Shown piece after piece: positions 28,722-38,683 of a stretch of DNA of 64,000 bases (its first letter is position 1; the number at the start of each line of letters is the position of its first letter). The notes beneath the pieces were generated by a model. The model saw only the letters and a program-made list of their open reading frames with translations, was not told the DNA's origin and did not search any database. The DNA is from Cloacibacterium caeni (GTDB taxonomy: Bacteria > Bacteroidota > Bacteroidia > Flavobacteriales > Weeksellaceae). The stretch covers positions 1,302,001-1,366,000 of the forward strand of contig NZ_OU015319.1 in assembly GCF_907163125.1 (NCBI RefSeq), written 5' to 3'. The position numbers were made by a program, and so were the translations under genes.

Positions 28722-30923
28722 ATGAAGAAAAATGTAATCGTTCTTGCACTGCTTAACAGTGTTTTCTTATTTTCACAAGAAAGAAATCTTAGAAATATTC
28801 AGCAACTGACTGATGGTGGAGATAATGCCGAAGCGTATTTCTCTCCCAATGGAAAATTCCTGACAATGCAAGTCACCAATAAAAATTTGGGAGCAGAATG
28901 TGACCAGATTTTTGCCTATGATTTATCGAAGGATTATTCTAAAAAATCTGACAATCTACAATTAATTTCTACAGGAAAAGGAAGAACAACCTGCTCTTTC
29001 TTTATGCCAGATAACCAACATATTCTCTACGCTTCTACACACGAAGCGAACAGTGCTTGTCCAGCTCCGCCTGTTTCTAAAGATGGAAAATATCTTTGGG
29101 CAATTTATCCAGAATTTGACATTTATATGGCAGATTTGAGCGGGCAAATTGTCAAAAAATTAACAGATGTTCCTGGTTATGATGCAGAAGCGGTGGTTTC
29201 TCCAGACGGTAAAAAAATTGTTTTCACTTCTACCAGAACAGGAGATTTAGAACTTTGGACGATGGATATTGATGGGAAAAATCTGAAACAACTTACCTTC
29301 GGTTTAGGTTATGATGGTGGCGCGTTTTTCTCTCATGATTCTAAAAAAATTGTATTTCGTGCTTCTAGACCAAAAACCGATGCTGAAATCAAAGAATACA
29401 AAGATTATTTGGCTCAAAATCTAGTTGCACCTACCAATATGGAAATCTACACCATCAATGCTGATGGAACAGATTTAAAACAAATTACGCACCTTGGAAA
29501 AGCGAATTGGGCGCCATATTTCACTCCAAATGACAAGAAAATTATTTTCTCCAGTAATCATCATTCTACGAGAGGTTATGATTTCCAGTTGTACACCATA
29601 GATTTAGAAGGAAAAAATCTGAAACAAATTACCTACGAAAGTGAATTCAATGCGTTCCCGATGTTCTCTAAAGACGGGAAAAAATTGGTTTTCAGCAGCA
29701 ATAGAAATCAGTCGAAGCCGAGAGAAACCAATGTTTTCATCGCAGATTGGGTAGACACAGACGAAGCAGAAAATGTAAACGAAACTCAACTTAAAAATCA
29801 TCTTACTTATCTTGCTAGTGATGAGTTACAAGGCAGATTAGCAGGAAGTGAAGGCGAGCAAAAAGCTGCAAATTATATTCAGAAATATTTTAAAAAATTA
29901 GGACTTAAAACCCATTTACAACCGTTTGAATATTCCATTAAACTGAATCCACACGATGAAAATTCTTCTACTCCAAGTAAAGGAACCAACGTGATAGGAT
30001 ATTTAGACAATAAAGCCGCTAAAACGATTGTTATTGGTGCACATTATGACCATTTAGGATTGAACCAACATCATCAATCTACACTCATGAATTCTGACGG
30101 ACAAATTCACAATGGTGCAGATGACAATGCTTCTGGCGTTTCGGCAGTGATGGAATTGGCGAGAATTTTTGCCAAAAATAAGACTCAGGAAAAAATAAAT
30201 TACGTTTTTGCACTTTTCTCAGCGGAAGAAGACGGACTGATTGGCTCTAAAAAATTCGCAGAAAATGTAAAATCTCAATATCCTAATGTAGTCACCATGA
30301 TTAATATGGATATGGTAGGAAGATTAGACAAAGATAAAAACCTTACGATAGGAGGTGTAGGTTCCTCTCCTATTTTCCCAGATTTGGTAAAAAAAGTGAA
30401 ACCTGCAGGTTATAATATTACGCTTGATGAATCTGGAGTTGGTCCTTCTGACCACACCAGCTTTTATCTGAAAGATATTCCTGTTTTATTCTTGTTTACT
30501 GGAACGCATGCAGATTATCACAAACCAAGTGATGACAGTGATAAAATAAATTTCGATGGCGTAAAAACCATCACCCAATATGTTTTTGGCATTGCGAACG
30601 AACTTTCTCAAAAATCTGAAATTCCGTTTACGAAGACCAAAACCACTTCTACCAAATCTGTCCCAAAATACAAAGTAACACTAGGAATTATGCCAAGTTA
30701 TGCGGATTCTAAAGATGGTTTGCACATTGACGGAGTTACTGATAACAGACCTGCTGTAGTTGCAGGAATTCAGTCTGGAGATATTCTTACCCAAATTGGA
30801 GATTGCAAAATCACAGAAGTCTATTCTTACATGGATTGTTTATCAAAACTCAATGCTGGAGACGAAAAAGAAGTTACCGTGATTAGAAATGGGGAAACGA
30901 AAGTTTTTAAGGTGAAGTTTTAA
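28722..30923 (+). CDS. Secreted M28 family metallopeptidase with TolB-like propeller and PDZ domain
   Basis: 733 residues. A signal peptide (MKKNVIVLALLNSVFLFSQ) is followed by a TolB/WD40-like beta-propeller with repeated SPDGKKIVFTS-type blades (about 20-350). The M28 zinc aminopeptidase domain has ligands in GAHYDHLG, HNGADDNASG, SAEEDGLIGS, NMDMVGR and TGTHADYHKPSDD. A C-terminal PDZ domain (GIQSGDILTQIGDCKI) completes it. All five metal positions are present, so activity is expected in the periplasm or outside the cell. The start at 28722 is preferred because the signal peptide begins there. It follows tamL closely. Confidence 0.88.
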   Translation: MKKNVIVLALLNSVFLFSQERNLRNIQQLTDGGDNAEAYFSPNGKFLTMQVTNKNLGAECDQIFAYDLSKDYSKKSDNLQLISTGKGRTTCSFFMPDNQHILYASTHEANSACPAPPVSKDGKYLWAIYPEFDIYMADLSGQIVKKLTDVPGYDAEAVVSPDGKKIVFTSTRTGDLELWTMDIDGKNLKQLTFGLGYDGGAFFSHDSKKIVFRASRPKTDAEIKEYKDYLAQNLVAPTNMEIYTINADGTDLKQITHLGKANWAPYFTPNDKKIIFSSNHHSTRGYDFQLYTIDLEGKNLKQITYESEFNAFPMFSKDGKKLVFSSNRNQSKPRETNVFIADWVDTDEAENVNETQLKNHLTYLASDELQGRLAGSEGEQKAANYIQKYFKKLGLKTHLQPFEYSIKLNPHDENSSTPSKGTNVIGYLDNKAAKTIVIGAHYDHLGLNQHHQSTLMNSDGQIHNGADDNASGVSAVMELARIFAKNKTQEKINYVFALFSAEEDGLIGSKKFAENVKSQYPNVVTMINMDMVGRLDKDKNLTIGGVGSSPIFPDLVKKVKPAGYNITLDESGVGPSDHTSFYLKDIPVLFLFTGTHADYHKPSDDSDKINFDGVKTITQYVFGIANELSQKSEIPFTKTKTTSTKSVPKYKVTLGIMPSYADSKDGLHIDGVTDNRPAVVAGIQSGDILTQIGDCKITEVYSYMDCLSKLNAGDEKEVTVIRNGETKVFKVKF

Positions 30924-30959
30924 TCTTAATTCAAAAATACCATTAAATCCATCACTTTA

Positions 30960-31099
30960 ATATATCAATTGGAACGGGCTTTAGCCCGTTTTTTTTTAAT
31001 TCAATACAAGATTGGCTTTAGCCAAATTTTATCTAGGTTTTGGCTAAAGCCATTTATTTTTTTGACTTTTTCATCGGGCTAAAGCCCTACGCAATTGAT
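30960..31099. repeat. Composite of four GGCTWWAGCC palindromes in nested inverted order; the first acts as a terminator
   Basis: Palindromes GGGCTTTAGCCC (30976), TGGCTTTAGCCA (31013), TGGCTAAAGCCA (31041) and GGGCTAAAGCCC (31076) are arranged so that the right half mirrors the left, with TATCAATT and AATTGATA at the outer ends. AACGGGCT-TT-AGCCCGTT followed by nine T (30973-30999) is a good terminator for the peptidase gene. The whole 140-bp unit resembles a REP/BIME or miniature inverted-repeat element. No gene is seen in the rest of this 300-bp spacer. Confidence 0.75.
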
Positions 31100-31185
31100 A
31101 AGATTGTAAATTTAGAATATTAATATTGTACAAATAGAACAACTATTTAATTTCGTTTTTAGGTTAAAGAAAATTTGATAACAAA

Positions 31186-31215
31186 AAACTCGTTCCGAAA
31201 TTTTGGAACGAGTTT
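31186..31215 (-). terminator. Terminator of clpS
   Basis: AAACTCGTTCC/GGAACGAGTTT, an 11-bp stem with an 8-nt loop and T-run on the minus strand, 9 bases after the clpS stop codon. Confidence 0.85.
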
Positions 31216-31223
31216 TTTTCTAT

Positions 31224-31511
31224 TTATACAATCTCAGAAGTAAGACCTCTGGAAATTAATTTTTCGTGCATGGGTTTTAGAAGTTCCATGCTACCTGTTT
31301 TCACGGTGCATTTGCCTTTATAATGAACCAAAATGGTGCATTGTTCGGCTTGTTCTAGCGTATGTTTACAAATTTCGATTAAACACTCTATCACGAAATC
31401 AAAAGTGTTTACATCATCATTATGCAGCACTAATTTATAGACTTCGTCTTCCTGTTCTAGAAGCGCTACTTCTTCTTGATATTCTCTTTGAGGATTATCG
31501 TAAAATTTCAT
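31224..31511 (-). CDS. clpS: ATP-dependent Clp protease adaptor ClpS
   Basis: 95 residues with the ClpS core: YKLVLHNDDVNTFDFVIECLIEIC (substrate pocket with Asn-Asp and the DxxT motif), an Ala/Glu-rich helix (HTLEQAEQCTILVHYKGKC) and a final KLISRGLTSEIV. It delivers N-degron substrates to ClpAP/ClpCP. The N-terminus is short and acidic. The tandem GGTAAA repeat lies just upstream, between clpS and the CBS-domain gene. Confidence 0.9.
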   Translation of the reverse strand: MKFYDNPQREYQEEVALLEQEDEVYKLVLHNDDVNTFDFVIECLIEICKHTLEQAEQCTILVHYKGKCTVKTGSMELLKPMHEKLISRGLTSEIV

Positions 31512-31532
31512 TTTGACTGAAGTTAACTTTGA

Positions 31533-31562
31533 GGTAAAGGTAAAGGTAAAGGTAAAGGTAAA
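31533..31562. repeat. Tandem GGTAAA repeat, five copies
   Basis: Five perfect 6-bp units in the 63-bp spacer upstream of clpS. Copy number is likely to vary by slippage. Confidence 0.9.
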
Positions 31563-31574
31563 GGATGAAATTAA

Positions 31575-32918
31575 TTAGATTTCGCTAATTTCTTCGGTTA
31601 AGTCATCTACAATATCTTTTGGTTCGTACACCAATTCTACCAATTCCACCGACTTATTATTCATTTTCAAAATTTTGAAATGATAATCATCGATATCGAA
31701 CTCCTGATTTTCTTCTGGAATATCTTCTAATTGATGCAGGATAAATCCAGCTAAAGTATTGTATTCACCAACTTCTGATAATTCTTTCGGTAAATGTTCG
31801 TTTATTTCTTCTAAAGGTTGAGTTGCTTTTACCCAGAAAACGTTTTCTCCTACTTGGTCTACGATTTTATCTTCATCATCCTCTTCATCTTGAATTTCGC
31901 CTACCAATTCTTCTAAAATATCTTCTAAAGTAAGAATACCTTCTGTACCTCCAAATTCATCGATAACGATGGCTAAATGCTGTTTCTTTTGTTGGAAAAC
32001 ATTTAACAGGTCTGAAATCTTTTTGCTTCCTACCACGAAGAATGCTTCTCTCAAAAACTCTTTTAAATCAAGGTCTTTGTTTTTGATGTATTCTCTCATA
32101 ATTTCCTTGGTGTAGAAAAGTCCGATAATATTATCAATCGAGTTTTTAAACACTGGGATTCTAGAATATCCACAATCGATGATTTGTTTTAAAATTTCTT
32201 CTTTATCATCTTCTATATCAATTGAAATAATGTTTTGACGAGGCACCATCACTTGTTTTGCAGTGTGGTCTGTAAAATCAAAAGCATTTTTAATAATTTC
32301 GTAGTTTTCTTCTTCTATCTCACCGCTGTCAGCAGATTGTTTTACCAATAATTGAAGTTCTTCTGTAGAGTGAATATCGTGTTCAGAAGCGGGATGGATT
32401 CCTATTAATTTCAAAAAAGCATTTGAAAATAAATTCATTAACCAAATAAATGGTTTGAAAATATTGTAGAATAATCTTAATGGTGCAGAAATGAATAATG
32501 TAGTGGCTTCTGATTTTCTAATAGCAATAGATTTAGGCACTAATTCCCCAAAAACAATATGCATTACGGTAATGATTAAAAAACTGACTACTACAGAAAT
32601 TGTCGTAATCATTGCAGGTGCAATATTGATATTGAAATAAGAGAATATGCCATGGAAAACATGTTCCAGAGCGCTTTCTCCTACCCAACCTAATGCTAAT
32701 GAAGCTAAGGTAATCCCTAATTGTGTAGCAGATAAATAAGCATCTAAATGTTTGATGATGTGTTCGGCTTGTTTCGCCATTTTGTTTCCTTCGGCAGCCT
32801 TAATTTGAATCTGAGAATAACGAACCTTAACGATGGAGAATTCCGCCGCTACGAAAAAACCGTTTAGTAATACTAGTAATAATGCAATAAGAAGTTTGAC
32901 GACACTATCGTAATCCAT
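31575..32918 (-). CDS. HlyC/CorC-type hemolysin family protein (CNNM, CBS and CorC domains)
   Basis: 447 residues: DUF21/CNNM membrane domain with four hydrophobic segments (residues 1 to about 190), a CBS pair (VMVPRQNIISIDIEDDKEEI to KEFLREAFFVVG), the conserved IVIDEFGGTEGILTLEDILEELVGEI linking motif, and a C-terminal CorC_HlyC domain ending in an acidic tail. Homologues act in Mg2+/Co2+ export or resistance. The gliding protein GldE belongs to the same superfamily, but nothing here supports that assignment. The long AT-rich spacer upstream contains a hairpin. Confidence 0.85.
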   Translation of the reverse strand: MDYDSVVKLLIALLLVLLNGFFVAAEFSIVKVRYSQIQIKAAEGNKMAKQAEHIIKHLDAYLSATQLGITLASLALGWVGESALEHVFHGIFSYFNINIAPAMITTISVVVSFLIITVMHIVFGELVPKSIAIRKSEATTLFISAPLRLFYNIFKPFIWLMNLFSNAFLKLIGIHPASEHDIHSTEELQLLVKQSADSGEIEEENYEIIKNAFDFTDHTAKQVMVPRQNIISIDIEDDKEEILKQIIDCGYSRIPVFKNSIDNIIGLFYTKEIMREYIKNKDLDLKEFLREAFFVVGSKKISDLLNVFQQKKQHLAIVIDEFGGTEGILTLEDILEELVGEIQDEEDDEDKIVDQVGENVFWVKATQPLEEINEHLPKELSEVGEYNTLAGFILHQLEDIPEENQEFDIDDYHFKILKMNNKSVELVELVYEPKDIVDDLTEEISEI

Positions 32919-33457
32919 TTATAAAAAATTGTGAATTGATTAATCTATGCAAATATATGATTATTTTTAATATAAAAGTTTAATAAAAAAGAGTGCGTAA
33001 ACGCACCCTTTTTTGGTCTAAAAATCGAAATATGAAGAAAATTACTACTTCCTGTTGTAAAAAAAAAAATTTCTACTGCAGTTTACATAATAACCTTAAT
33101 TTTACTGCAGTAGAAAATTTATCATCATTTGTGTTTTGGGTTATTACGGTGCAAATTTAAAACGATTTATTTTATGTTTCAATTACACTTTTGTGTAACC
33201 TTTTCTTTAAATCTACAGTTCAAAAGTACACCCAAACCCCATGATATACAATACGCTTAATTAACTATTTTAATTTTTAGTTTTATTCTTTTTAACTAAT
33301 TTCCTTTAGATAAGAAAAACTAAGTAAATTTAATCATTATAAACAAAATTAAATTTCTATAGTGAACTCATAAAATGAACTTATCATTTTACCATCATAA
33401 AAAAGGGCATCAACCTGAGTTGACGCCCTTTCATTTATCGTATAAAAGAAATATTTC
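32919..33457. other. 539-bp intergenic region with two terminator-like hairpins and one long stem-loop
   Basis: No coding sequence seen. A hairpin GTGCGT/ACGCAC with a T-run on the plus side (32993-33014) lies near the CBS-gene start. A 16-bp stem (one bulge) AAATTTCTACTGCAGT / ACTGCAGTAGAAAATTT with a 21-nt loop lies at 33067-33120, next to an A-run. The ATP synthase operon terminator is at 33403-33430. The rest (33125-33395) is AT-rich and holds nothing I can recognise; it presumably includes the promoter of the CBS-domain gene. Confidence 0.6.
33403..33430 (-). terminator. Terminator of the ATP synthase operon
   Basis: AAGGGCATCAAC/GTTGACGCCCTT stem with one internal mismatch and a 4-nt loop, with a T-run on the minus strand, 28 bases after the atpG stop. 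Confidence 0.85.
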
Positions 33458-34315
33458 TTAGCTATTTTTAAGTGCTTCTGCACCAGAAACGATTTCTAAA
33501 ATTTCATTGGTAATCGCAGCTTGACGCGCTTTGTTATAGAAAATTACCAAATCATTTTTAAGTGCTTGTGCATTATCAGTCGCTTTGTGCATCGCTGTCA
33601 TTCTCGCTCCATGTTCAGATGCGATAGAATCTAGCACTGCTTTGTATACTTGCGTTTTAATAGATTTAGGAATTAGGCTATCCAAAATCTCGTTTCTGTT
33701 GGGTTCAAAAATATAATCACTGTTTGCATTACCATCAGTTTCCGGCATTGATATTGGTAATAGCTGTTCAGTTTTTACTTCTTGATTAGCAGCATTTAAA
33801 AACTTATTATAAATTAGATGTACTTCATCAAATTTTCCTTGGCTGAAATCCTTCATCACAGCAGAAGTCACTTTTGATACTTTTTCAAAACTCACATGAT
33901 CAAAGATGGCACTTTGATTATCATATACCGTTCTGTTTTTCTTTACTGCATCAAAAACTTTTTTCCCGATGGTTAACACTTCTACTTCTACAGCAGAATT
34001 AGAAATTCTGTGGTTTAATTCTTTGATAATAGATGAGTTAAAAGCACCTGCTAAACCTCTATTAGAAGTAATAGCGATGTATAGTACTTTTTTCACCTCT
34101 CTCTTTTGTGCAAAAGCAGAAACGTTATCAGAATCAGAGCTTGCGCTTACATTCTGAATGATTTCTTGAAGTTTTTCAGAATAAGGTCTTAACATTACAA
34201 TGGCATCTTGTGCTTTTTTCAGTTTCGCAGCCGAAACCATTTTCATCGCACTTGTAATCTGCATTGTAGATGAAATAGAAGCTATTCTTCCTCTAATTTC
34301 TTTTAAATTTGCCAT
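33458..34315 (-). CDS. atpG: ATP synthase F1 subunit gamma
   Basis: 285-residue central stalk subunit. The N-terminal coiled helix starts MANLKEIRGRIASISSTMQITSAMKMVSAAKLKKAQ, the Rossmann-like domain has VLYIAITSNRGLAGAFN, and the C-terminal helix reads SEHGARMTAMHKATDNAQ. Last gene of the operon and followed by its terminator. The 85-bp spacer to atpA contains imperfect GTTGTTGGTTG repeats and their complement. No beta or epsilon gene follows, as is common in Bacteroidota. Confidence 0.95.
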   Translation of the reverse strand: MANLKEIRGRIASISSTMQITSAMKMVSAAKLKKAQDAIVMLRPYSEKLQEIIQNVSASSDSDNVSAFAQKREVKKVLYIAITSNRGLAGAFNSSIIKELNHRISNSAVEVEVLTIGKKVFDAVKKNRTVYDNQSAIFDHVSFEKVSKVTSAVMKDFSQGKFDEVHLIYNKFLNAANQEVKTEQLLPISMPETDGNANSDYIFEPNRNEILDSLIPKSIKTQVYKAVLDSIASEHGARMTAMHKATDNAQALKNDLVIFYNKARQAAITNEILEIVSGAEALKNS

Positions 34316-34400
34316 ATTTAGTTTAGTTGTTGGTTGTCGGTTGTTGGTTGCTAGTCTTAGAAAATTCCGTCAACTATCAACCAAAAACCATCAACTAATT

Positions 34401-35978
34401 TTAGTTATATTTAGAAGCTAAATCTGTAGCTACTTGCTTAAGAACACCTGTTAAACTGTCATCAATCTTACCAGATTTAAGAGCAGCCATTACTTCTGGG
34501 TGTTTATTTTTTAAGAAGTCTACGTATTCTACTTGGAATTCTCTTACTTTTCTTACAGGAACGTTTCTCAATAAGTTTTCAGTTCCTGCGTAAATCATCG
34601 CTACTTGTGATTCTACAGGTAGTGGAGAGTTTACTGGTTGTTTAAGAATTTCTACGTTTCTTTCTCCTTTTGCAATTACTGCCATAGTAGCCGCATCTAA
34701 GTCAGAACCAAATTTAGCAAAAGCTTCTAATTCTTTGTACTGCGCTTGGTCAAGTTTCAATGTACCAGAAACTTTTTTCATAGACTTAATCTGAGCGTTA
34801 CCTCCTACTCTCGATACAGAAATCCCTACGTTAATCGCTGGTCTCACCCCAGAGTTGAATAAATCTGACTCTAAGAAGATCTGTCCGTCTGTAATAGAAA
34901 TTACGTTGGTAGGAATATATGCTGAAACGTCACCTGCTTGAGTTTCGATGATTGGAAGAGCCGTTAATGAACCTCCTCCTTTTACCATTGGTTTCAATGA
35001 TTCTGGTAAATCATTCATTTGAGAAGCGATGGTATCATCTTTAATCACTTTAGCAGCTCTTTCTAATAATCTTGAGTGAAGATAGAAAACGTCTCCAGGA
35101 TATGCTTCACGACCTGGTGGTCTTCTTAATAATAGAGAAAGCTCACGGTAAGCTACTGCTTGTTTAGATAAGTCATCATAAACAATTAATGCTGGTCTAC
35201 CAGTGTCTCTGAAATATTCTCCAATTGCAGCTCCAGCCATTGGCGCATACACCTGCATTGGAGAAGGGTCTGAAGCGTTTGCTGCTACCACAACGGTATA
35301 AGCTAAAGCTCCTTTATCTTCTAAAGTTTTTACGATTTGTGCTACAGTAGAACCTTTTTGACCTACAGCAACGTAAATACAAAATACAGGCTCACCAGCA
35401 TCATAAAATTCTTTTTGGTTCAAAATAGTGTCGATAGCAACGGTAGTTTTACCAGTTTGTCTATCTCCGATGATCAACTCTCTTTGTCCTCTTCCGATTG
35501 GAATCATAGAGTCAATTGCTACGATACCTGTCTGAAGTGGTTCATTTACCGGTTGACGGAAAATTACTCCTGGAGCTTTTCTTTCTAGTGGCATTTCATA
35601 AAGGTCACCTGTTACAGGACCTTTACCATCGATAGGATTTCCTAGAGTATCTACTACTCTTCCTAAAAGACCTTCTCCTACTTTAATAGAAGAGATTCTT
35701 TCGGTTCTTCTTACCGTATCTCCTTCTTTTACTCTTTTAGATTCTCCAAGAAGTGCAACACCTACATTGTCTTCTGCAAGGTTCAATACAATACCTTCAA
35801 TTCCTGATTCGAATTTTACCAATTCACCGTATTGTACGTTTTCTAAACCGTAAACTAGAGCGATACCGTCTCCAATTTGTAATACTGTACCCACTTCTTC
35901 TACACTCGCTTGTGTATCAAAGTTGGCTAACTGTTGTTTTAAAATTGCTGAAACTTCAGCCGGATTTATTTCTGCCAT
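34401..35978 (-). CDS. atpA: ATP synthase F1 subunit alpha
   Basis: 525-residue non-catalytic nucleotide-binding subunit. P-loop GDRQTGKT near residue 170, alpha-signature [14 protein letters not shown], and [29 protein letters not shown] are intact. It starts 16 bases after atpH ends on the minus strand. Confidence 0.97.
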   Translation of the reverse strand: MAEINPAEVSAILKQQLANFDTQASVEEVGTVLQIGDGIALVYGLENVQYGELVKFESGIEGIVLNLAEDNVGVALLGESKRVKEGDTVRRTERISSIKVGEGLLGRVVDTLGNPIDGKGPVTGDLYEMPLERKAPGVIFRQPVNEPLQTGIVAIDSMIPIGRGQRELIIGDRQTGKTTVAIDTILNQKEFYDAGEPVFCIYVAVGQKGSTVAQIVKTLEDKGALAYTVVVAANASDPSPMQVYAPMAGAAIGEYFRDTGRPALIVYDDLSKQAVAYRELSLLLRRPPGREAYPGDVFYLHSRLLERAAKVIKDDTIASQMNDLPESLKPMVKGGGSLTALPIIETQAGDVSAYIPTNVISITDGQIFLESDLFNSGVRPAINVGISVSRVGGNAQIKSMKKVSGTLKLDQAQYKELEAFAKFGSDLDAATMAVIAKGERNVEILKQPVNSPLPVESQVAMIYAGTENLLRNVPVRKVREFQVEYVDFLKNKHPEVMAALKSGKIDDSLTGVLKQVATDLASKYN

Positions 35979-35994
35979 TTTATGGTTTTTTAAC

Positions 35995-36534
35995 TTAATT
36001 TAATTGAAATTCTTTTTTCACTTGGCTTAGTTTAGTTCTTACAGAAGTATCAACCTGCTGGTCTCCTACTCTTAAGATATACCCGCCAATAATTTCAGGG
36101 GTTACTACCACATTTAGGTCGTAGTTTTTAGTATGGTCTACTAAAGATGAAGATTTTACAATGTCTTCTACATTTTTCTGAGACAGTTCAGAAGCTACGG
36201 TTAAGGTAACTCTCTGTACGCCTTGTAAGTCTTCTACTTTATTGATAAACTCTTGTGCTATATCTTGAAGATGACTTTCTCTACCTTGTTTAATCACCAA
36301 AGTAATAAGATTCTTACTTAATTGTGAAAACTGAGCAAAGATTTCTAAGGCTGCTTTGGTTTTCTTTTTAGCGTCTATGATTGGCGAAGCAAAGAAGTTC
36401 TTTAATTCTTTAGATTCATTAAAAATCTTTACTACATCTTTCATTTCCGAAAAAATAGAAGCCGTGTTCCCAGACTCTTGAGTAAAGTCTAGTAAACCTT
36501 GTGCATATCTTTTCGCTACTTTAGAGGTTAGCAT
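35995..36534 (-). CDS. atpH: ATP synthase F1 subunit delta
   Basis: 179-residue OSCP/delta subunit joining F1 to the peripheral stalk. N-terminal six-helix domain begins [14 protein letters not shown]; the C-terminal signature [22 protein letters not shown] is present. A single base separates it from atpF, so translation is coupled. Confidence 0.94.
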   Translation of the reverse strand: MLTSKVAKRYAQGLLDFTQESGNTASIFSEMKDVVKIFNESKELKNFFASPIIDAKKKTKAALEIFAQFSQLSKNLITLVIKQGRESHLQDIAQEFINKVEDLQGVQRVTLTVASELSQKNVEDIVKSSSLVDHTKNYDLNVVVTPEIIGGYILRVGDQQVDTSVRTKLSQVKKEFQLN

Positions 36535-36535
36535 A

Positions 36536-37033
36536 TTAATTTAAGTTAGATTTATTAATGATTTTTTCAACTAATGCGTTGTGAGCATCAGCATTATCTA
36601 ATTTTTGTTTTAGAATAGTTTCTGCAATTTCTACAGAAAGAGAACCAATTTGATTTTTGATATCAGCCATTGCTGCATTTTTCTCAGCATTGATTGATTG
36701 TTTAGCTTGTTCTATCATTTTGTCTCCTTCAGATTTTGCAAGGTCTTTTGCTTCACCTACAATTTTGTCTTTTAACTCTCTTGCTTCTTTTAAGATTGCA
36801 TCACGTTCAGCTTTAGCTTCGCGGATGATTCTCTCATTGTCTGCTTTAAGATTTGCAACTTCTTCTTTAGCCAATTTAGCTTGGTTAATAGCGTCTTGAA
36901 TAGAAACTTCTCTCTCATTTAAAGCAGTAAGGATAGGTTTCCATGCAAATTTTCCTAACACGAAAAGAAGTATCAAGAAAATAACTGACTGAATGATGAA
37001 CAAACCTGACGAAAAATTCTCTAATAATCCCAT
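36536..37033 (-). CDS. atpF: ATP synthase F0 subunit b
   Basis: 165 residues: one N-terminal transmembrane helix (LFIIQSVIFLILLFVLGKFAWKPIL) followed by a long charged coiled coil (Ala/Lys/Glu-rich), the peripheral stalk. Only one b-type gene is present, so a homodimer is expected. Confidence 0.95.
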   Translation of the reverse strand: MGLLENFSSGLFIIQSVIFLILLFVLGKFAWKPILTALNEREVSIQDAINQAKLAKEEVANLKADNERIIREAKAERDAILKEARELKDKIVGEAKDLAKSEGDKMIEQAKQSINAEKNAAMADIKNQIGSLSVEIAETILKQKLDNADAHNALVEKIINKSNLN

Positions 37034-37119
37034 AAGATTTTTATATATTTTTTTTTATTTAATTTTTAAAAACACTTCCCGTAACCAACCGTTACGGGTG
37101 AGTGCTATTTTTTTGAGTC

Positions 37120-37314
37120 TTAGTTTACAGCAAATAATGCAGCAAATGCAAGACCTTCAACTAGTGCAGCAGCAATAAGCATTGCAGTTTGTAATTTACC
37201 AGCTTGTTCTGGCTGACGAGCCATACCTTCTAAAGCAGCAGCACCGATTTTACCGATACCTAAACCTGCTCCGATTACTACTAAACCTGCACCTACTAGT
37301 TTTGGAATTTCCAT
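37120..37314 (-). CDS. atpE: ATP synthase F0 subunit c
   Basis: 64-residue hairpin proteolipid: two helices joined by the polar loop ARQPE. The ion-binding carboxylate is Glu53 (ALVEGLAF). There is no neighbouring Ser or Thr of the Na+-binding type, so it should be a proton ring. Very short, as usual for this phylum. Confidence 0.95.
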   Translation of the reverse strand: MEIPKLVGAGLVVIGAGLGIGKIGAAALEGMARQPEQAGKLQTAMLIAAALVEGLAFAALFAVN

Positions 37315-37399
37315 AATATATAATTTTAAAAATTAGTTTCTACTTTTATGTTTTGAGTTTTGAGATCCGAGTTTCGAGTTCAAAATGATGACTTTTTAC

Positions 37400-37457
37400 T
37401 TGGCTCTTGACTCTTTTATCTTGACTCTTTTATCTTGGCTCTTTCAACTTGGCTCTT
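37400..37457. repeat. Tandem ~14-bp repeat between atpE and atpB
   Basis: Units of the type ACTCTTTTATCTTG (two perfect, others degenerate such as GCTCTTTCAACTTG) end just after the atpB stop codon. This is slippage-prone spacer sequence inside an essential operon. Confidence 0.8.
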
Positions 37458-37458
37458 A

Positions 37459-38619
37459 TTAGTGATGAGCTTCTTCGTGGTGGTGTTCTTCATTTGCCAT
37501 ACCGAAGTAAACCGCAGAAAGCATGGTGAAGATATACGCTTGTAAAAATGCTACTAATATCTCTAATAAATACAATACAAATGTTAAGAATGGGAATGCA
37601 ACGCCTGCAATTACATTTTGGAAGTAATAAATCATTGCAATTAATGACATAATTACGATGTGACCTGCAGACATGTTCGCAAAGAGACGTATTAACAATG
37701 CAAACGGTTTAATGATCATCCCGATTAATTCGATAGGAATCATTACCAATTTCATCAAGAACGGTAAACCTGGCATCCAGAAGATGTGTTGCCAATAGTT
37801 TCTGTTTGCCGTAAACTGCGTAATGATGAAGGTAAAAATTGCTAAAGCAGCTGTAATGGCTAAATTCCCTGTTACATTAATCCCGAAAGGTAATAAACCA
37901 AATACGTTCAGGAATAAAATGAAGAAGAAAATAGTCAATAAGTAAGAAATATATTTGTGATATTTCGGTCCGATGTTTGGAATTGCAATCTCATCTCTGA
38001 TGAAGATTACCAGTGGTTCGAATAATTTACCTGCACCTGTAGGAATTGGTGATTTCTTATAATTTCTAGCCATAGAACCGAAAATTACAATCATCAATAA
38101 CGATGCGCATAAAATCATTAAAACACTTTTCGTGATAGATAAGTCTAAAACTTTTTCATTGGTAACGTGACCGTGGTCATCTAAAGTAATGGCACCAGAA
38201 GCATCTGTTTTTACAATTTTTTCGTGGTAAAGAGCGTAGTTTGCACCTTTGCTTTCTACTACGTTGTATTTTTTGCCATGAGCATCTTTCATTTCTTTAC
38301 CGTGGTGAAATTCTGAACTCATGAATGCATGAAGACCGTTTGCTTCATCATAGAAAATAACAGGAAGTGGAAAACCGATGTGGTGTTCTGTACCGTCTGC
38401 TTTCTTTTCCACCATAATATCAAAGCTGTGAGCATCTAACAAGTGATGGTCTATAAACTCCTTATTTTCTTTCTTTATTTGTTCTTTTTCTGCTTCTTCG
38501 GCACTTACCACTTTGGTTTCTGTAGCAGGTTTAGTTTCTGCCGCAGCTTCGTGATGTTGCGCTAAAGAAAGTGAAAATGTAGATAAAAAACCGATTAATA
38601 AAACTCCTCTTTTCAGCAT
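37459..38619 (-). CDS. atpB: ATP synthase F0 subunit a with long N-terminal extension
   Basis: 386 residues. A signal-peptide-like start (MLKRGVLLIGFLSTFSLSLAQ) and a His-rich hydrophilic extension of about 150 residues precede the usual five- to six-helix domain; this extended form is typical of Bacteroidota. The essential arginine is in PFALLIRLFANMSAGH, and the final helices carry LEILVAFLQAYIFTMLSAVYFG. The C-terminus ends with a His/Glu cluster. It lies downstream of the small membrane genes atpZ and 38684. Confidence 0.94.
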   Translation of the reverse strand: MLKRGVLLIGFLSTFSLSLAQHHEAAAETKPATETKVVSAEEAEKEQIKKENKEFIDHHLLDAHSFDIMVEKKADGTEHHIGFPLPVIFYDEANGLHAFMSSEFHHGKEMKDAHGKKYNVVESKGANYALYHEKIVKTDASGAITLDDHGHVTNEKVLDLSITKSVLMILCASLLMIVIFGSMARNYKKSPIPTGAGKLFEPLVIFIRDEIAIPNIGPKYHKYISYLLTIFFFILFLNVFGLLPFGINVTGNLAITAALAIFTFIITQFTANRNYWQHIFWMPGLPFLMKLVMIPIELIGMIIKPFALLIRLFANMSAGHIVIMSLIAMIYYFQNVIAGVAFPFLTFVLYLLEILVAFLQAYIFTMLSAVYFGMANEEHHHEEAHH

Positions 38620-38683
38620 TGATTTATGTTATTTTAAAAGTTTTGCAAAAATATGATAAAAAAACAAATTAACAAAGTATGAA

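Noticed and set aside
31575..32918. Gliding motility protein GldE
   Set aside because: GldE is in the same CNNM/CBS superfamily, but no gld gene is adjacent and the sequence fits the general HlyC/CorC type equally well.
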